Shown: positions 54,598 to 64,000, counted from the stretch's first letter. The stretch is DNA of 64,000 bases from Sphingobacterium paludis (GCF_004364125.1 NZ_SNZV01000004.1:62001-126000); one strand, 5' to 3'. The notes: generated by a model not told the origin, from the sequence alone. Made by a program: numbers and translations.

Positions 54598-55806
54598 ATG
54601 AAAATTTTATTTATACTCGCTCCATTTTTTATTGCACTCTACCTCGGTCGGATTATACTTCCTTATGTCTTTCTGGTTTGTTTTAAGAAAAGACTTTTTG
54701 ATCCTATTGATAAGCGTAAACTCCATGCGCAGTTCATACCGCGTTTGGGTGGCGTTACATTTGCACCCGTGCAATGTTTCTTGATGACGTTTGCCGTGGT
54801 GGTGTTTTATAAGTACAATTTTGTGGATTTAAGTGTCAATACGCAAGAGGTCTTGCCGATGTTTCTATTACTGATCTGTGGTTTGGTTATGCTTTTCCTC
54901 GTTGGGATTGGCGATGATCTCGTTGGCGTAAGTTACAAGTGGAAATTTGCTGTTCAGCTGTTTGTTGCTGCTTTGTTTCCGTTATCAGGCTTATGGATAA
55001 ATGACCTGTATGGCGTATTCTTTATCACCGCTATTCCGGCCTACGTAGGCATGCCATTGACGATGCTGGTTGTTATATTGATTATTAATGCGGTAAACTT
55101 AATTGATGGGCTGGATGGTTTGTGTTCCGGATTGATCGCGGTCGGCTGTATGGTGTTAGGTGTGATGTTTGCTGTTCAAGGAGCCTGTCTGCATGCGATG
55201 TTTGCCTTTATTACGGCAGGCGTGCTCACGCCGTTTTTTTACTTCAATGTGTTCGGTATCAAAAAGCGCCGACGTCGCATTTTCATGGGGGATACGGGTA
55301 GTCTTACCTTAGGTCTTTCCATTGCATTCCTTGCTATTAGTTTCGCGATGAACAACGCGGGCATAAAGCCCTTTTATGAAGGCGCGATTGTCGCAGCTTT
55401 TTCTGTACTGATCGTTCCTGTTATGGATGTGCTACGGGTGATGTGGGTGCGCAAGCGGGCCGGAAAGCCTTTGTTCCAACCCGATCGAAACCATATTCAT
55501 CACAAGCTGTTGGATTTGGGGCTGTCTCACCGGACGGCAATGATGAGTATACTCGCATTAGCTACCTTCTTCGCTGTGTTTAACAGTGTCATGGTCAATT
55601 ACATTAGCAATAACATCGTTTTACTTTGGGATCTTATTTTTTGGTCAAGCTTCCACATGGTGCTGAATAAAGTAGAAAGTATACGGACGATGAGAGCTGT
55701 TCAGGAGTTAATGAGCGCCGAAAACAAATTGGAGAATACTGAAAATAAAAAGCTAAATTTACAGGATGTATCATTGAAAAATCTCCAGTTGGAGAATGTT
55801 CGTTAA
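54598..55806 (+). CDS. MraY/WecA-like glycosyltransferase, copy 2
   Basis: A 402-residue paralogue of the gene at 50722, with the same motifs (GDDLVGVSYKWKF, NAVNLIDGLDGL, FMGDTGSLTLG, NHIHHKLL). The C-terminus has about 25 extra residues of N/K/L-rich character. It heads the second polysaccharide operon, 22 bp before an epimerase, an arrangement seen for initiating transferases that use the sugar made by the adjacent epimerase/reductase. That link is inference. Confidence 0.92.
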   Translation: MKILFILAPFFIALYLGRIILPYVFLVCFKKRLFDPIDKRKLHAQFIPRLGGVTFAPVQCFLMTFAVVVFYKYNFVDLSVNTQEVLPMFLLLICGLVMLFLVGIGDDLVGVSYKWKFAVQLFVAALFPLSGLWINDLYGVFFITAIPAYVGMPLTMLVVILIINAVNLIDGLDGLCSGLIAVGCMVLGVMFAVQGACLHAMFAFITAGVLTPFFYFNVFGIKKRRRRIFMGDTGSLTLGLSIAFLAISFAMNNAGIKPFYEGAIVAAFSVLIVPVMDVLRVMWVRKRAGKPLFQPDRNHIHHKLLDLGLSHRTAMMSILALATFFAVFNSVMVNYISNNIVLLWDLIFWSSFHMVLNKVESIRTMRAVQELMSAENKLENTENKKLNLQDVSLKNLQLENVR

Positions 55807-55828
55807 TCCTTAAATTAACTAACTTCTT

Positions 55829-56788
55829 ATGAAAGTTACCGTTATTGGCGGATCCGGATTTGTAGGGACACGCCTGATTGAGAAATTGCTTCTAGAAAAC
55901 AGTATTGAAATTGTAAATATTGATAAAAAACAAAGCGAAAGTTATATCTCGCTTACACAGATCGGCGATGTCTGTGATGTTGCTGGCCTAACGAGTGGAC
56001 TACGCGGGGCGGATGTGGTGGTGCTGTTGGCCGCGGAACACCGGGATGATGTCTCGCCAACGTCTTTGTATTACGATGTCAATGTCCAAGGGATAAAAAA
56101 TGTGCTGGAGGCTATGGAAGCCAATGGCTGCAAACATATTATTTTTACCAGTTCTGTCGCCGTATATGGCTTGGATAAAGAGAATCCCGATGAGCAACTA
56201 CCTGCAGATCCCTTTAACCATTATGGCAAGAGCAAGTGGCAAGCGGAAGAGGTGCTGCAGGAATGGAGCAAACAGCACAGCGACTGGACCATTTCCATTG
56301 TGCGCCCCACGGTGATTTTTGGAGAAGGCAATCGCGGCAATGTTTGGAATTTGCTCAACCAGATTGCATCCGGAAAGTTTATGATGATCGGCCCGGGAAC
56401 CAACCGCAAGTCGATGGCCTATGTGGGCAACATTGTCGCTTTCATCCAGTTTCTTGTCGAAAACAAAACGGTGGGTTTAGAAGTTTATAATTATGTGGAT
56501 AAGCCAGACTTCACAACAAATGATCTCGTTTACCATACCGGCAAGGTGCTGAACAAAAAAATCCCGACCCGCCGCATTCCGTATTGGTTAGGTATGCTAG
56601 GTGGATATGGTTTTGATGTGCTTGCTTGGGCAACGCGAAAAAAATTGCCCATTAGCTCCGTCCGGGTGAAAAAGTTTTGTGCCGTAACGCAGTTTGATTC
56701 TAGCAAAGCGATGGGCTCAGGCTTCACACCGCCATTTACCATGGAGGAAGGCCTACGTCGAACTTTAAAATCGGAATTTGGAAAATAG
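55829..56788 (+). CDS. NAD-dependent epimerase/dehydratase (SDR)
   Basis: A 319-residue extended short-chain dehydrogenase with the Rossmann loop GGSGFVGTRL at the start and the YxxxK motif as YGKSK after FTSSVAVYG. Family members modify UDP- or dTDP-sugars. Next to a WecA-like transferase it may make UDP-N-acetylquinovosamine or a similar initiating sugar, as WbpV-type enzymes do. That substrate is not proven here. Confidence 0.88.
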   Translation: MKVTVIGGSGFVGTRLIEKLLLENSIEIVNIDKKQSESYISLTQIGDVCDVAGLTSGLRGADVVVLLAAEHRDDVSPTSLYYDVNVQGIKNVLEAMEANGCKHIIFTSSVAVYGLDKENPDEQLPADPFNHYGKSKWQAEEVLQEWSKQHSDWTISIVRPTVIFGEGNRGNVWNLLNQIASGKFMMIGPGTNRKSMAYVGNIVAFIQFLVENKTVGLEVYNYVDKPDFTTNDLVYHTGKVLNKKIPTRRIPYWLGMLGGYGFDVLAWATRKKLPISSVRVKKFCAVTQFDSSKAMGSGFTPPFTMEEGLRRTLKSEFGK

Positions 56789-56814
56789 TTATACATCTAG
56801 CGTATCTTAGTTTA

Positions 56815-58611
56815 GTGAATACATTAAAGAAACTGATAAAGAAATACTTTAAAAACTTCCATTATTTCTATCGTTATTTACGCCATAGGGTATTCGTAGT
56901 TGTAACGCTGACCTTCCTGTTTGGTGCCATGGATGGTTTGGGCTTAAGTATGTTTTTGCCGCTTTTCCAAATAGCAGCCGATCGGAATGAAAGCGGAAGC
57001 GCAGCAGAAACTGATGATGGCGGGTTGATGCGCTTTTTCGAGTTTTTCCATATGGAATTCAACTTAGCTAATATGTTGATTTTGATGGTTGTCTTTTTCG
57101 CGCTAAAGGGATTGTTTTTTTACTTCAAAGGTGTTTACGACGCAAAAGTTGCCCGCTACTTTATTGTAAATACCAGAAGGAATCTGTTGGCAAAATTCTC
57201 TAGCCTTTCTTTCCAGCATTTTGTGAAGTCTGATGTCGGGGCTATTCAAAATTTGATGACTGTAGAAATCAATACGCTGCTTTATGGTTTCCGAGACTAT
57301 CTCATCATACTCCAAAAAGGTGTTATGGTTGTGGTCTATATGGGCTTTGCATTTGCGATGAATGCTGAGTTTGCCATTCTTATCATGTTGGGTGGAGTAA
57401 TGTTCAATTTTCTATTTCAATGGATCTATAAATCGACATTGGCAGCTTCGCGTAAACTGGTAGGTGAAAATAGCGATTATCAAGGATCTATAATTCAGCT
57501 AGTAGCCAATTTTAAATATTTGAAAGCGACCGGCTTTATTCATAATTATGCGAAGAAGGTTACAAAAAATATTGAAGGGCTCGAAGCTGTAAATTATCGA
57601 ATTGGTAAACTGGGATCCATTACCGCCGCAATTCGTGAACCTATTCTTATTTTTATTGTAGCTGCTGTTATCTTGTTGCAAGTGTACGTACGCGGTAGCG
57701 CACTTAGTACAATCATTGTCAGCTTATTATTTTTCTATCGTGCGTTAACGAACTTAACGGATTTACAAAGCCAATACAACTATTTTTTGGGTAAAGTAGG
57801 GACGATGGAGAACGTCGACAATTTTGCAGATGATCTGGAGAAAAATCACGAACAAAATGGGAGTTTAGCTTTTGAAAGGCTTCAACAATCACTCTTGTTA
57901 CGTGACTACAGTTTTAGTTATGGTGAGCACAAGGTACTCAGCAATATAAACCTCGAAATCGAAAAGAATACCACCTTGGCCTTAGTTGGCGAGTCAGGAA
58001 GCGGGAAGTCTACCTTGGTCAATGTAATCTCGGGATTGCTTATGTCTAACGAGGGAGATTACTTGGTAAATGGGAACAAGATTGAAAATTACGATACCCA
58101 AACCTTTCAGCGCAAGATAGGCTATATATCGCAGGACACGGTTATATTTAATGCAAGTATCTACGATAATATTACCTTATGGGCGGAACGAAATAGCGAT
58201 AATTTGCGACGTTTTCAGCAAGCCGTTGAGAAAGCTTCGCTGGATCAATATATAGAGAGCTTGTCGCTTAAAGACCAAACCATGTTGGGAAATAACGGCA
58301 TAAATATGAGCGGCGGACAAAAGCAGCGAGTGTCTATAGCTCGGGAATTATTTAAGGAGGCTGATATTCTGATCTTGGATGAAGCAACATCAGCTTTAGA
58401 CTCGGAGACGGAAAAAAATATCCAAAGAAACATAGACGCCTTGCAAGGACAGTTTACGATCATTATTATAGCCCATCGCTTAGCGACTATAAAAAATGCA
58501 GATACGGTGGTATTGATGGATCAGGGTAAAATAATTGCCCAAGATAGCTTCGAAGGGTTGAAGACTAAATCAGAGCGTTTCAAACGCATGGTTGAATTAC
58601 AAGAAGTATAG
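56815..58611 (+). CDS. ABC transporter, fused permease/ATPase (flippase-like)
   Basis: A 598-residue half-transporter starting at GTG 56815. Residues ~25-320 hold six membrane segments; the ATPase follows with Walker A GESGSGKST (392-400), the signature MSGGQKQR, and Walker B ILILDEATSA. The MsbA/PglK-like layout and the glycan operon suggest export of a lipid-linked glycan across the cytoplasmic membrane. Exact cargo unknown. Confidence 0.9.
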   Translation: MNTLKKLIKKYFKNFHYFYRYLRHRVFVVVTLTFLFGAMDGLGLSMFLPLFQIAADRNESGSAAETDDGGLMRFFEFFHMEFNLANMLILMVVFFALKGLFFYFKGVYDAKVARYFIVNTRRNLLAKFSSLSFQHFVKSDVGAIQNLMTVEINTLLYGFRDYLIILQKGVMVVVYMGFAFAMNAEFAILIMLGGVMFNFLFQWIYKSTLAASRKLVGENSDYQGSIIQLVANFKYLKATGFIHNYAKKVTKNIEGLEAVNYRIGKLGSITAAIREPILIFIVAAVILLQVYVRGSALSTIIVSLLFFYRALTNLTDLQSQYNYFLGKVGTMENVDNFADDLEKNHEQNGSLAFERLQQSLLLRDYSFSYGEHKVLSNINLEIEKNTTLALVGESGSGKSTLVNVISGLLMSNEGDYLVNGNKIENYDTQTFQRKIGYISQDTVIFNASIYDNITLWAERNSDNLRRFQQAVEKASLDQYIESLSLKDQTMLGNNGINMSGGQKQRVSIARELFKEADILILDEATSALDSETEKNIQRNIDALQGQFTIIIIAHRLATIKNADTVVLMDQGKIIAQDSFEGLKTKSERFKRMVELQEV

Positions 58612-58622
58612 CGAATAGCTTC

Positions 58623-59042
58623 ATGATAAAGCAAACGATTATGAGTGGACCTAAAATTATTGATTTGCCGAAGATATTAGACAAACGCGGCAATCTGTCC
58701 TTTTTTGAAAATAGTAAGCAGATTCCGTTCGAAATTAAGCGCACATATTGGATCTACGATGTCCCCGGAGGTGAAACCCGCGGGAGCCATGCTTTCCGAG
58801 AACAGCAAGAGTTTATTGTAGCGCTTTCCGGTAGTTTTGACGTCGTATTGCATGATGGAATCAAGGAGCACAGATTTCAGATGAATCGCTCATATTACGG
58901 TTTGTTAATTCCAAACATGTATTGGCGAACGTTGGAAAACTTTTCAACGAATTCCTTAGCATTAATTGTTTCTGATAGAAATTTTAACGAGGCGGACTAC
59001 ATCCGTGATTTTGATACGTTTAAAAAGGCTAATCATGAATAA
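58623..59042 (+). CDS. fdtA: FdtA/QdtA-type cupin, copy 1, active-site variant
   Basis: A 139-residue cupin of the dTDP-4-keto-6-deoxyglucose 3,4-ketoisomerase family. The signature RGxHAH reads RGSHAF here, so the second histidine (usually needed for catalysis) is replaced by F58. The rest is normal (FEIKRTYWIYDVPGG, ALSGSFDVVLHDG). An internal ATG at 58641 is a possible start. The gene overlaps the next one by 8 bp. It may be inactive, modified in substrate choice, or a partner subunit of copy 2. Confidence 0.82.
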   Translation: MIKQTIMSGPKIIDLPKILDKRGNLSFFENSKQIPFEIKRTYWIYDVPGGETRGSHAFREQQEFIVALSGSFDVVLHDGIKEHRFQMNRSYYGLLIPNMYWRTLENFSTNSLALIVSDRNFNEADYIRDFDTFKKANHE

Positions 59043-59448
59043 TATTTCAGTTTTTGATTGTTCCGTTATTGACTTAGGGCAGATATCCTTAGATGAAGGT
59101 AACATCACCGTCTTGGAAAATGATAGATTCCCTTTCGAGGTTAAGCGTATATTTTATTTGTATGATATTAAGGGAGGAGAAAGCAGGGGGGCACACGCTC
59201 ATAAAGCGTGTCATCAGTTTCTGATTGCAGCGAGCGGCAGCTTTGAGATACATTTGGATGATGGAGCTTACAAAAGGCAGGTGTTTATTAACCGACCTAA
59301 TTTGGGTTTACACATTCCGCCAGGCGTTTGGGCTTCAGAAATGAATTTTAGTTCGGGATCTATCTGTTTAGTCATAGCGTCACACTTATATGATGAGGAA
59401 GATTACATTAGAAATTACGAGCACTTTTTAAATTTTAAAAAATTATGA
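59035..59448 (+). CDS. fdtA: FdtA/QdtA-type sugar 3,4-ketoisomerase, copy 2
   Basis: A 137-residue cupin with the full motif RGAHAH (H54 and H56). It converts dTDP-4-keto-6-deoxyglucose to the 3-keto isomer used for 3-amino sugars. ATG 59035 is chosen; the longer frame to 58966 is inside copy 1. It overlaps both neighbours, so this is a tight operon. Sequence alone does not tell Fuc3N from Qui3N. Confidence 0.88.
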   Translation: MNNISVFDCSVIDLGQISLDEGNITVLENDRFPFEVKRIFYLYDIKGGESRGAHAHKACHQFLIAASGSFEIHLDDGAYKRQVFINRPNLGLHIPPGVWASEMNFSSGSICLVIASHLYDEEDYIRNYEHFLNFKKL

Positions 59449-59975
59449 CGATACATAGCTCTTCCGACGTCCAAACTAAAAATGTAGGCAAAGATACTTA
59501 TGTTTGGCAATTTTGTGTGATTTTAAAGGATGCAGTTATTGGGGAGAACTGTAATATTAACAGTCATGTTTTTATTGAAAATGACGTAGCTATTGGAAAT
59601 AACGTTACAATAAAGTCTGGTGTACAAATTTGGGATGGTGTGATTATTCAAGATAATGTTTTTATCGGCCCAAATGTAACATTTACCAATGATCTTATTC
59701 CGCGTTCAAAACACTATCCTAAAGCATTTGAAAAGACAGTTATAAAAAAAGGAGCCTCTGTTGGAGCTAATGCAACTATTGTAGCGGGGCATACCGTAGG
59801 GGATTATGCTTTTATTGGTGCGGGAAGTGTAGTTACTAAAAATATCCCCCCGCATCACGTATATTATGGTAATCCTGCAGCTCATAAAGGTTATATTACT
59901 AAAGAAGGAATTCTATTAGATTTGAAGGGAAAAACAAAAGAAGGTTTACAATTTGACATTCAGCAATTTAAATGA
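59445..59975 (+). CDS. fdtC: Hexapeptide sugar N-acetyltransferase (FdtC/QdtC-like)
   Basis: A 176-residue left-handed beta-helix protein with many hexapeptide repeats and [18 protein letters not shown], which matches acetyltransferases acting on dTDP-3-amino or UDP-3-amino sugars. It overlaps the upstream ketoisomerase gene and the aminotransferase gene by 4 bp each, so it should acetylate the amino sugar made by the next enzyme. Confidence 0.86.
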   Translation: MTIHSSSDVQTKNVGKDTYVWQFCVILKDAVIGENCNINSHVFIENDVAIGNNVTIKSGVQIWDGVIIQDNVFIGPNVTFTNDLIPRSKHYPKAFEKTVIKKGASVGANATIVAGHTVGDYAFIGAGSVVTKNIPPHHVYYGNPAAHKGYITKEGILLDLKGKTKEGLQFDIQQFK

Positions 59976-61072
59976 TAAAATTCTTAGATCTACAAAAAAT
60001 CAATCTGGCTTATCAAGAGCAAATTGAACAAAGGCTTCTAGAGGTGTTTCGGGGAGGTTGGTATTTATTGGGTAAAGAGGTTGAAAAGTTTGAAAGAAAT
60101 TTGAAAGATTATGTAGAAGCTGATCATGTTATTGGCGTGGCAAATGGACTCGATGCATTAAGGTTGATCTTTAGGGCGTATATAGAATTGGGTATAATGA
60201 AAGCCGGAGATGAAGTCATTGTGCCTGCAAACACCTACATAGCCTCTATCTTAGCCATTTCAGATAATGGTTTGATTCCGGTTTTGTGCGAACCCGATGA
60301 ACGGTCATTTAACATTGATGTGACCAAAATTGAGCCGTTAATAACGTCACGTACAAAGGCTATAATGCTAGTTCACTTATACGGTCGCGCCGTTTTTTCG
60401 ACCGATCTTTTCGATCTGGCAACACGTTTTCAATTGAAAATTATTGAGGATAATGCACAGGCTATTGGCGCGGAATGGAATGGTATAAAAACAGGTGCAT
60501 TAGGTGATGCTGCTGGATTTAGTTTTTATCCGGGAAAAAATCTAGGTGCTTTGGGCGATGGCGGTGCAGTCACATGTAAAGATCAAGTGTTAGCTAATAC
60601 CATTCGCGCAATCGCTAATTATGGTTCTAGTAAGAAGTACGTCAATATCTACAAAGGTTTAAACTCTCGATTGGACGAGATACAAGCCGCTGTTTTGGAT
60701 GAGAAGTTGAAATATTTGGACGTGGATAACGAGAAAAGGCGTGAAATAGCCAATTATTATTTGAAACATATACATAATAATAAGATTCTCTTGCCGGAAA
60801 TGCCAACCGATGAAAAGTCGCACGTTTGCCATGTTTTTGTTATCCGGTGTATCAATCGAGATGAGTTGCAACGCTATCTAACAGAAAAAGGAATACAGTC
60901 ATTAATTCATTATCCCATTCCGCCACATAAACAGGAAGCATATGCGGAGTATAATACCCTTTCATTCCCGTTAACAGAAAAAATTCATGAAGAGGTTTTA
61001 AGCTTGCCAATCAGCCCTGTTATGGAAGATAGGGAAGTTCGATACATTGTTGATGCAATAAACCAGTTTTAA
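59972..61072 (+). CDS. fdtB: DegT/DnrJ/EryC1/StrS sugar aminotransferase (FdtB-like)
   Basis: A 366-residue PLP-dependent aminotransferase. The PLP lysine is in [14 protein letters not shown], and the active-site region [14 protein letters not shown] is typical. In this operon it should transaminate the 3-keto-6-deoxy sugar to a 3-amino sugar. Together with the ketoisomerases and acetyltransferase it completes the dTDP-Fuc3NAc or Qui3NAc pathway except rmlA and rmlB. Confidence 0.91.
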   Translation: MIKFLDLQKINLAYQEQIEQRLLEVFRGGWYLLGKEVEKFERNLKDYVEADHVIGVANGLDALRLIFRAYIELGIMKAGDEVIVPANTYIASILAISDNGLIPVLCEPDERSFNIDVTKIEPLITSRTKAIMLVHLYGRAVFSTDLFDLATRFQLKIIEDNAQAIGAEWNGIKTGALGDAAGFSFYPGKNLGALGDGGAVTCKDQVLANTIRAIANYGSSKKYVNIYKGLNSRLDEIQAAVLDEKLKYLDVDNEKRREIANYYLKHIHNNKILLPEMPTDEKSHVCHVFVIRCINRDELQRYLTEKGIQSLIHYPIPPHKQEAYAEYNTLSFPLTEKIHEEVLSLPISPVMEDREVRYIVDAINQF

Positions 61073-61082
61073 AACGTTCCAA

Positions 61083-61982
61083 ATGAGTCAGCCTTTAGTT
61101 TCGATTATTGTTGTTTCTTACAACCATGCTCGGTTCATCACGGAGAATCTTGATAGTATAAAAGCTCAGTCTTATGGGAATATAGAACTGATCGTAGCGG
61201 ACGATGCTTCGCAAGACAATTCTATAGCAACATTTGATAAATGGCTGGCAGAGAACGACGTCTCGGCTAAAAAGAACTATCATAAAATAAATACAGGTTT
61301 GACGACTATGGTGAACGAATGTTTGAAAATGGCAAAAGGAGAATATGTAAAATTGATTGCAGCAGATGATTTCTTGCATATAAATTATATTGAACGATGT
61401 GTAGATAGTCTTATTAAAACGAATATGAAGGCTGTGATTACGAATGCATTTGCCGTTGACAAGGAATCACAAATTATCTCTGATGCATATTTTGATATCC
61501 CGAGCTATGGCAGCCAGTCTGAAATGGCAGAAATACTGATGCATTATAACTTCGTGCCAGGCTCTACCTTATTTTTAGCCAAAGATGTTTTTGAGAAAGT
61601 TGGCCACTATGCTCACGATACGATCTTAGAGGACTACAACTTTGCATTAAGAATGGCGAAAGCTGAATTAATCATTGGCGTAATTCGCAATTCGTTAATT
61701 TACTATAGGCGACATGAAAATAATCTGACTGTTACCAAGATAGAACGATTACAGGTAGAGCGGATAAAAGAGCAAATTTTATTTGATGAATCAGGAAGCT
61801 ACTCAGGTATTGTGTCGACGAACATACTCCGAGAAATTGTGGTGGGTAACTCGTCTTTGCCTCTTATCCGGTCGCTTTATCAAAATTACAGAGGGAGAGA
61901 TAAGCGGGCAATGATCGGCTTGCGATATCCTAAATTATATCGTTTACTTTTCCGATTAAAAAATAAGTTGTCGTCGAAGTAA
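61083..61982 (+). CDS. Glycosyltransferase family 2
   Basis: A 299-residue GT-A enzyme. The start VSIIVVSYNHARFITENLDSI and VADDASQDNS are the GT2 core, with the metal-binding area LIAADDFLH near residue 95. It would add one sugar of the repeat unit, possibly the 3-acetamido sugar. It is 10 bp after fdtB. Confidence 0.87.
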   Translation: MSQPLVSIIVVSYNHARFITENLDSIKAQSYGNIELIVADDASQDNSIATFDKWLAENDVSAKKNYHKINTGLTTMVNECLKMAKGEYVKLIAADDFLHINYIERCVDSLIKTNMKAVITNAFAVDKESQIISDAYFDIPSYGSQSEMAEILMHYNFVPGSTLFLAKDVFEKVGHYAHDTILEDYNFALRMAKAELIIGVIRNSLIYYRRHENNLTVTKIERLQVERIKEQILFDESGSYSGIVSTNILREIVVGNSSLPLIRSLYQNYRGRDKRAMIGLRYPKLYRLLFRLKNKLSSK

Positions 61983-62072
61983 GAACTAAGTATAGATTCT
62001 TGAAATTAGCTGTATGATTGTCAATGCCGTCGAATTTTACAGTTGATGATAGTAATCAAATAAAACTGCATT

Positions 62073-63020
62073 ATGTCTACGTTATCATTTATTCTACCCG
62101 TATTTAAAGCCAACTATTTAAAAGAGGCGATTAACAGTATCCTGAACCAAACATTTACGGACTTCGAACTTATAATCGTTAATGACCAATCGCCGGACAA
62201 TATTTCGGAAATAGTTGGCGAATTTTCGGACGAGAGGATAAAATTTTATGAAAATGAGGTGAACATTGGCGGAAAAGATTTAGTGGAAAATTGGAATCGC
62301 TGCTTGGTATATGCAACAGGGGAATGGGTCGTGTTGGCCTCCGATGACGATTATTACGATCCAAAATTTGCTGAAAAGCTTCTTGATAAAATTCAACAAT
62401 ATCCTTCAGTTAGTTTGGTACACTGCCGCTACAAGGTTATAAATGGAAAGGATGAGGTTATCGAGATTTCGGAGCCATGTCTAGCATTTGAACAACCGGA
62501 AGAATTTGTTTTCCAAAATATAATAAAGCGGAGGCGGCAAGTTGCTCCCGACTTTATGTTTAAGTTAGCCGATCTGCAGCAAGTAGGGGGCTTTGTAAAT
62601 TTTCCTTTAGCTTGGGGATCAGATGATGCTACATGGTGTAAGCTAGCCCTCAACGCAGGTGTCGCTTACGTTGACGAAATACTTTTTACATGGCGATTTT
62701 CCGGAATAAACATCAGTGCTCAACAGAACAATGTGCTAAAGAAGGCGAAAACTAGAATACACTTTTTAGCATATTTTAATCGTGAAATAATCCCATTTCT
62801 GAAGACAGATAATATCATAGCAGCTTATTATACGAAGGTTACACAACACAATTTAACGAAGTCGATACAGGGGGAGGTTGTCAATACAATTGCTTCAAGC
62901 AGGTCGTTTAAGGTTTTATTTGCGCTGCTAAAAGACAGGGCACTACGTGAACTGCTCGGTATCAAAAATTTGCTAAAGATGACCTTTGTGATGCTTTATT
63001 TTAGAACCTTTAAAAGATGA
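62073..63020 (+). CDS. Glycosyltransferase family 2
   Basis: A 315-residue GT-A enzyme, LSFILPVFKANYLKEAINSIL then IIVNDQSPDNIS, with the metal site VLASDDDYYDP. It overlaps the next gene by 4 bp. It has an unusually hydrophobic C-terminus (LLKMTFVMLYF), which may attach it to the membrane. Confidence 0.87.
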   Translation: MSTLSFILPVFKANYLKEAINSILNQTFTDFELIIVNDQSPDNISEIVGEFSDERIKFYENEVNIGGKDLVENWNRCLVYATGEWVVLASDDDYYDPKFAEKLLDKIQQYPSVSLVHCRYKVINGKDEVIEISEPCLAFEQPEEFVFQNIIKRRRQVAPDFMFKLADLQQVGGFVNFPLAWGSDDATWCKLALNAGVAYVDEILFTWRFSGINISAQQNNVLKKAKTRIHFLAYFNREIIPFLKTDNIIAAYYTKVTQHNLTKSIQGEVVNTIASSRSFKVLFALLKDRALRELLGIKNLLKMTFVMLYFRTFKR

Positions 63021-63568
63021 CCGGTATGGACTTGAATCAATATCTCGCTAGCGATCGAATGGATTACTTGCCATTTTTGTCCAAGGGATACATTATGGAT
63101 TGGTTGTTAAAGTCGGAACAATATTGGTTGCGTAGTTTTGTAAGGGCGCTGCGAAAAGAGGAATATTATACCTTTTATAAACCAAATAAGCTTTTGAAAT
63201 ACTACTATGCGCGGCGAAAAAATAGCCTGGGGCGTAAGCTAGGTTTTTTTATTCCTGCAGGTTGTTTCGGGCCGGGACTTAAAATTTACCATTATGGCTC
63301 TATACTGATCAATCCAAAAACACGGGTCGGGAAAAACTGTACCATTCATGGTAATTGTTGTTTAGGAAGTAAAGGCGTTTATCCCGATGACTCTCCCGTG
63401 ATCGGAGATAATGTGGACATAGGGCAAGGGGCGCAAGTGTTGGGCGGAATAATGATAGCAGATGGCGTGAAAATAGGGGCTGGCGCTATCGTCACGAAAT
63501 CAATTTTAGAACAGAATGTTACCGTGGTAGGTATTCCTGCACGTATTGTTCATCAACAAACAACGTAA
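63017..63568 (+). CDS. Serine acetyltransferase-like hexapeptide protein
   Basis: A 183-residue protein. Residues ~80-180 are left-handed beta-helix with the CysE-type pattern (GKNCTIHGNCCLGSKG, VIGDNVDIGQGAQVLGG, GVKIGAGAIVTK). It lacks the full N-terminal helical domain of CysE, so a glycan acetyltransferase is more likely than a serine acetyltransferase. ATG 63017 overlaps the upstream stop; ATG 63026 is an alternative. Confidence 0.83.
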   Translation: MTGMDLNQYLASDRMDYLPFLSKGYIMDWLLKSEQYWLRSFVRALRKEEYYTFYKPNKLLKYYYARRKNSLGRKLGFFIPAGCFGPGLKIYHYGSILINPKTRVGKNCTIHGNCCLGSKGVYPDDSPVIGDNVDIGQGAQVLGGIMIADGVKIGAGAIVTKSILEQNVTVVGIPARIVHQQTT

Positions 63569-63569
63569 T

Positions 63570-64000
63570 ATGAAAATTACTATCATTACCGTGACGCTCA
63601 ATAATAGGGATTACCTGGAGCAGACGATTCGATCTGTAATTGATCAATCGTATTCAGATAAGGAATACATTGTCATTGATGGGGGAAGTTTAGATGGCAG
63701 TAAGGGGCTGATTGAAAGTTATGCAGCGCATATAGATTATTGGGTGAGCGAAAGGGACAACGGTATCTACCATGCTATGAACAAAGGGATAGCGGTAGCT
63801 ACAGGAGATTACTGCCTGTTTTTAAACGCCGGCGACGTCTTTGTAGATTCTTCGGTTCTGGATCGTGCCAAGCCATTGCTCAATGCAGATTTCATGTATG
63901 GGGCGGCTTATGTCGTGGAGCCCAATAAAACCAAGTCACTGTGGAAGGGGCCGCTTCAAGTCACCCCGCTTTTTTTTATGCAGCGATTCTCACTATGTCA
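63570..64000 (+). CDS. Glycosyltransferase family 2, N-terminal part
   Basis: The gene runs off the window end. The first 143 residues have MKITIITVTLNNRDYLEQTI, VIDGGSLDGSK and NDGI-like ERDNGIYHAMNKGI, the WcaE/EpsE-type GT2 pattern. It begins 1 bp after the previous stop. Family call is firm; substrate unknown. Confidence 0.87.
   Translation, partial: MKITIITVTLNNRDYLEQTIRSVIDQSYSDKEYIVIDGGSLDGSKGLIESYAAHIDYWVSERDNGIYHAMNKGIAVATGDYCLFLNAGDVFVDSSVLDRAKPLLNADFMYGAAYVVEPNKTKSLWKGPLQVTPLFFMQRFSLC

Overview
The window looks like chromosomal DNA of a member of the Bacteroidota, most likely family Sphingobacteriaceae (Sphingobacterium-like). The reasons are: a TonB-dependent receptor with a carboxypeptidase-regulatory-like N-terminal domain; fimbrillin/FISUMP-type lipoproteins; several promoters of the Bacteroidota form TTG/TTTG-N19-TAnnTTTG; no clear Shine-Dalgarno sequences; and tandem EPS glycosyltransferase genes of the WcaF/WcaI type. 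The genus is inference. I found no rRNA, tRNA, CRISPR array or intact insertion sequence.

Layout. (1) 1-9013: the downstream part of an exopolysaccharide/capsule operon, all on +: acyltransferase end, GT4, WcaF-like acetyltransferase, two tandem GT2 paralogues, WcaI-like GT, Wzi-like outer-membrane barrel, cytidylate kinase and UDP-glucose 6-dehydrogenase. (2) 9014-17090: a separate transcription unit with its own consensus promoter and an adjacent 11-bp inverted repeat. It encodes two 732-residue SGNH-hydrolase paralogues and a beta-helix/Asp-box protein. None has a signal peptide and together they resemble phage tail-spike architecture. (3) 17100-26640: small genes, a second outer-membrane barrel, a repeat region, two tandem TagD-like cytidylyltransferases with a mannose-1-phosphate guanylyltransferase, a secreted alpha/beta hydrolase and an Rpn-type nuclease. 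(4) 26636-37000: siderophore-type TonB receptor, a GDPD-like pseudogene remnant, regulators, fructose-1,6-bisphosphatase and a hybrid histidine kinase, with two related TetR regulators on either side of the last two.

(5) 37158-54063: four copies of a two-gene module, a short 58-63-residue peptide followed at once by a ~510-590-residue lipoprotein with a FISUMP-like C-terminus. Three copies are on - and one is on +. One short-peptide gene is frameshifted at a C5 tract, and a decayed fragment of a further lipoprotein copy lies between copies 2 and 3. A Tat-exported phospholipase C, a Crp/Fnr regulator, a thioredoxin-fold lipoprotein and the first of two MraY/WecA-like transferases are interspersed.

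(6) 54598-64000: a second surface-polysaccharide operon on +. It holds a WecA-like initiating transferase, epimerase, ABC flippase-type transporter, two FdtA/QdtA-type ketoisomerases, a hexapeptide acetyltransferase, FdtB-type aminotransferase, three GT2 enzymes (the last cut by the window end) and a CysE-like acetyltransferase. The fdt genes should convert dTDP-4-keto-6-deoxyglucose to a 3-acetamido-3,6-dideoxyhexose (Fuc3NAc or Qui3NAc) for a glycan begun on undecaprenyl phosphate; rmlA and rmlB are not in the window.

The two best candidates for something undescribed are the signal-less SGNH/beta-helix trio and the repeated short-peptide/lipoprotein module.
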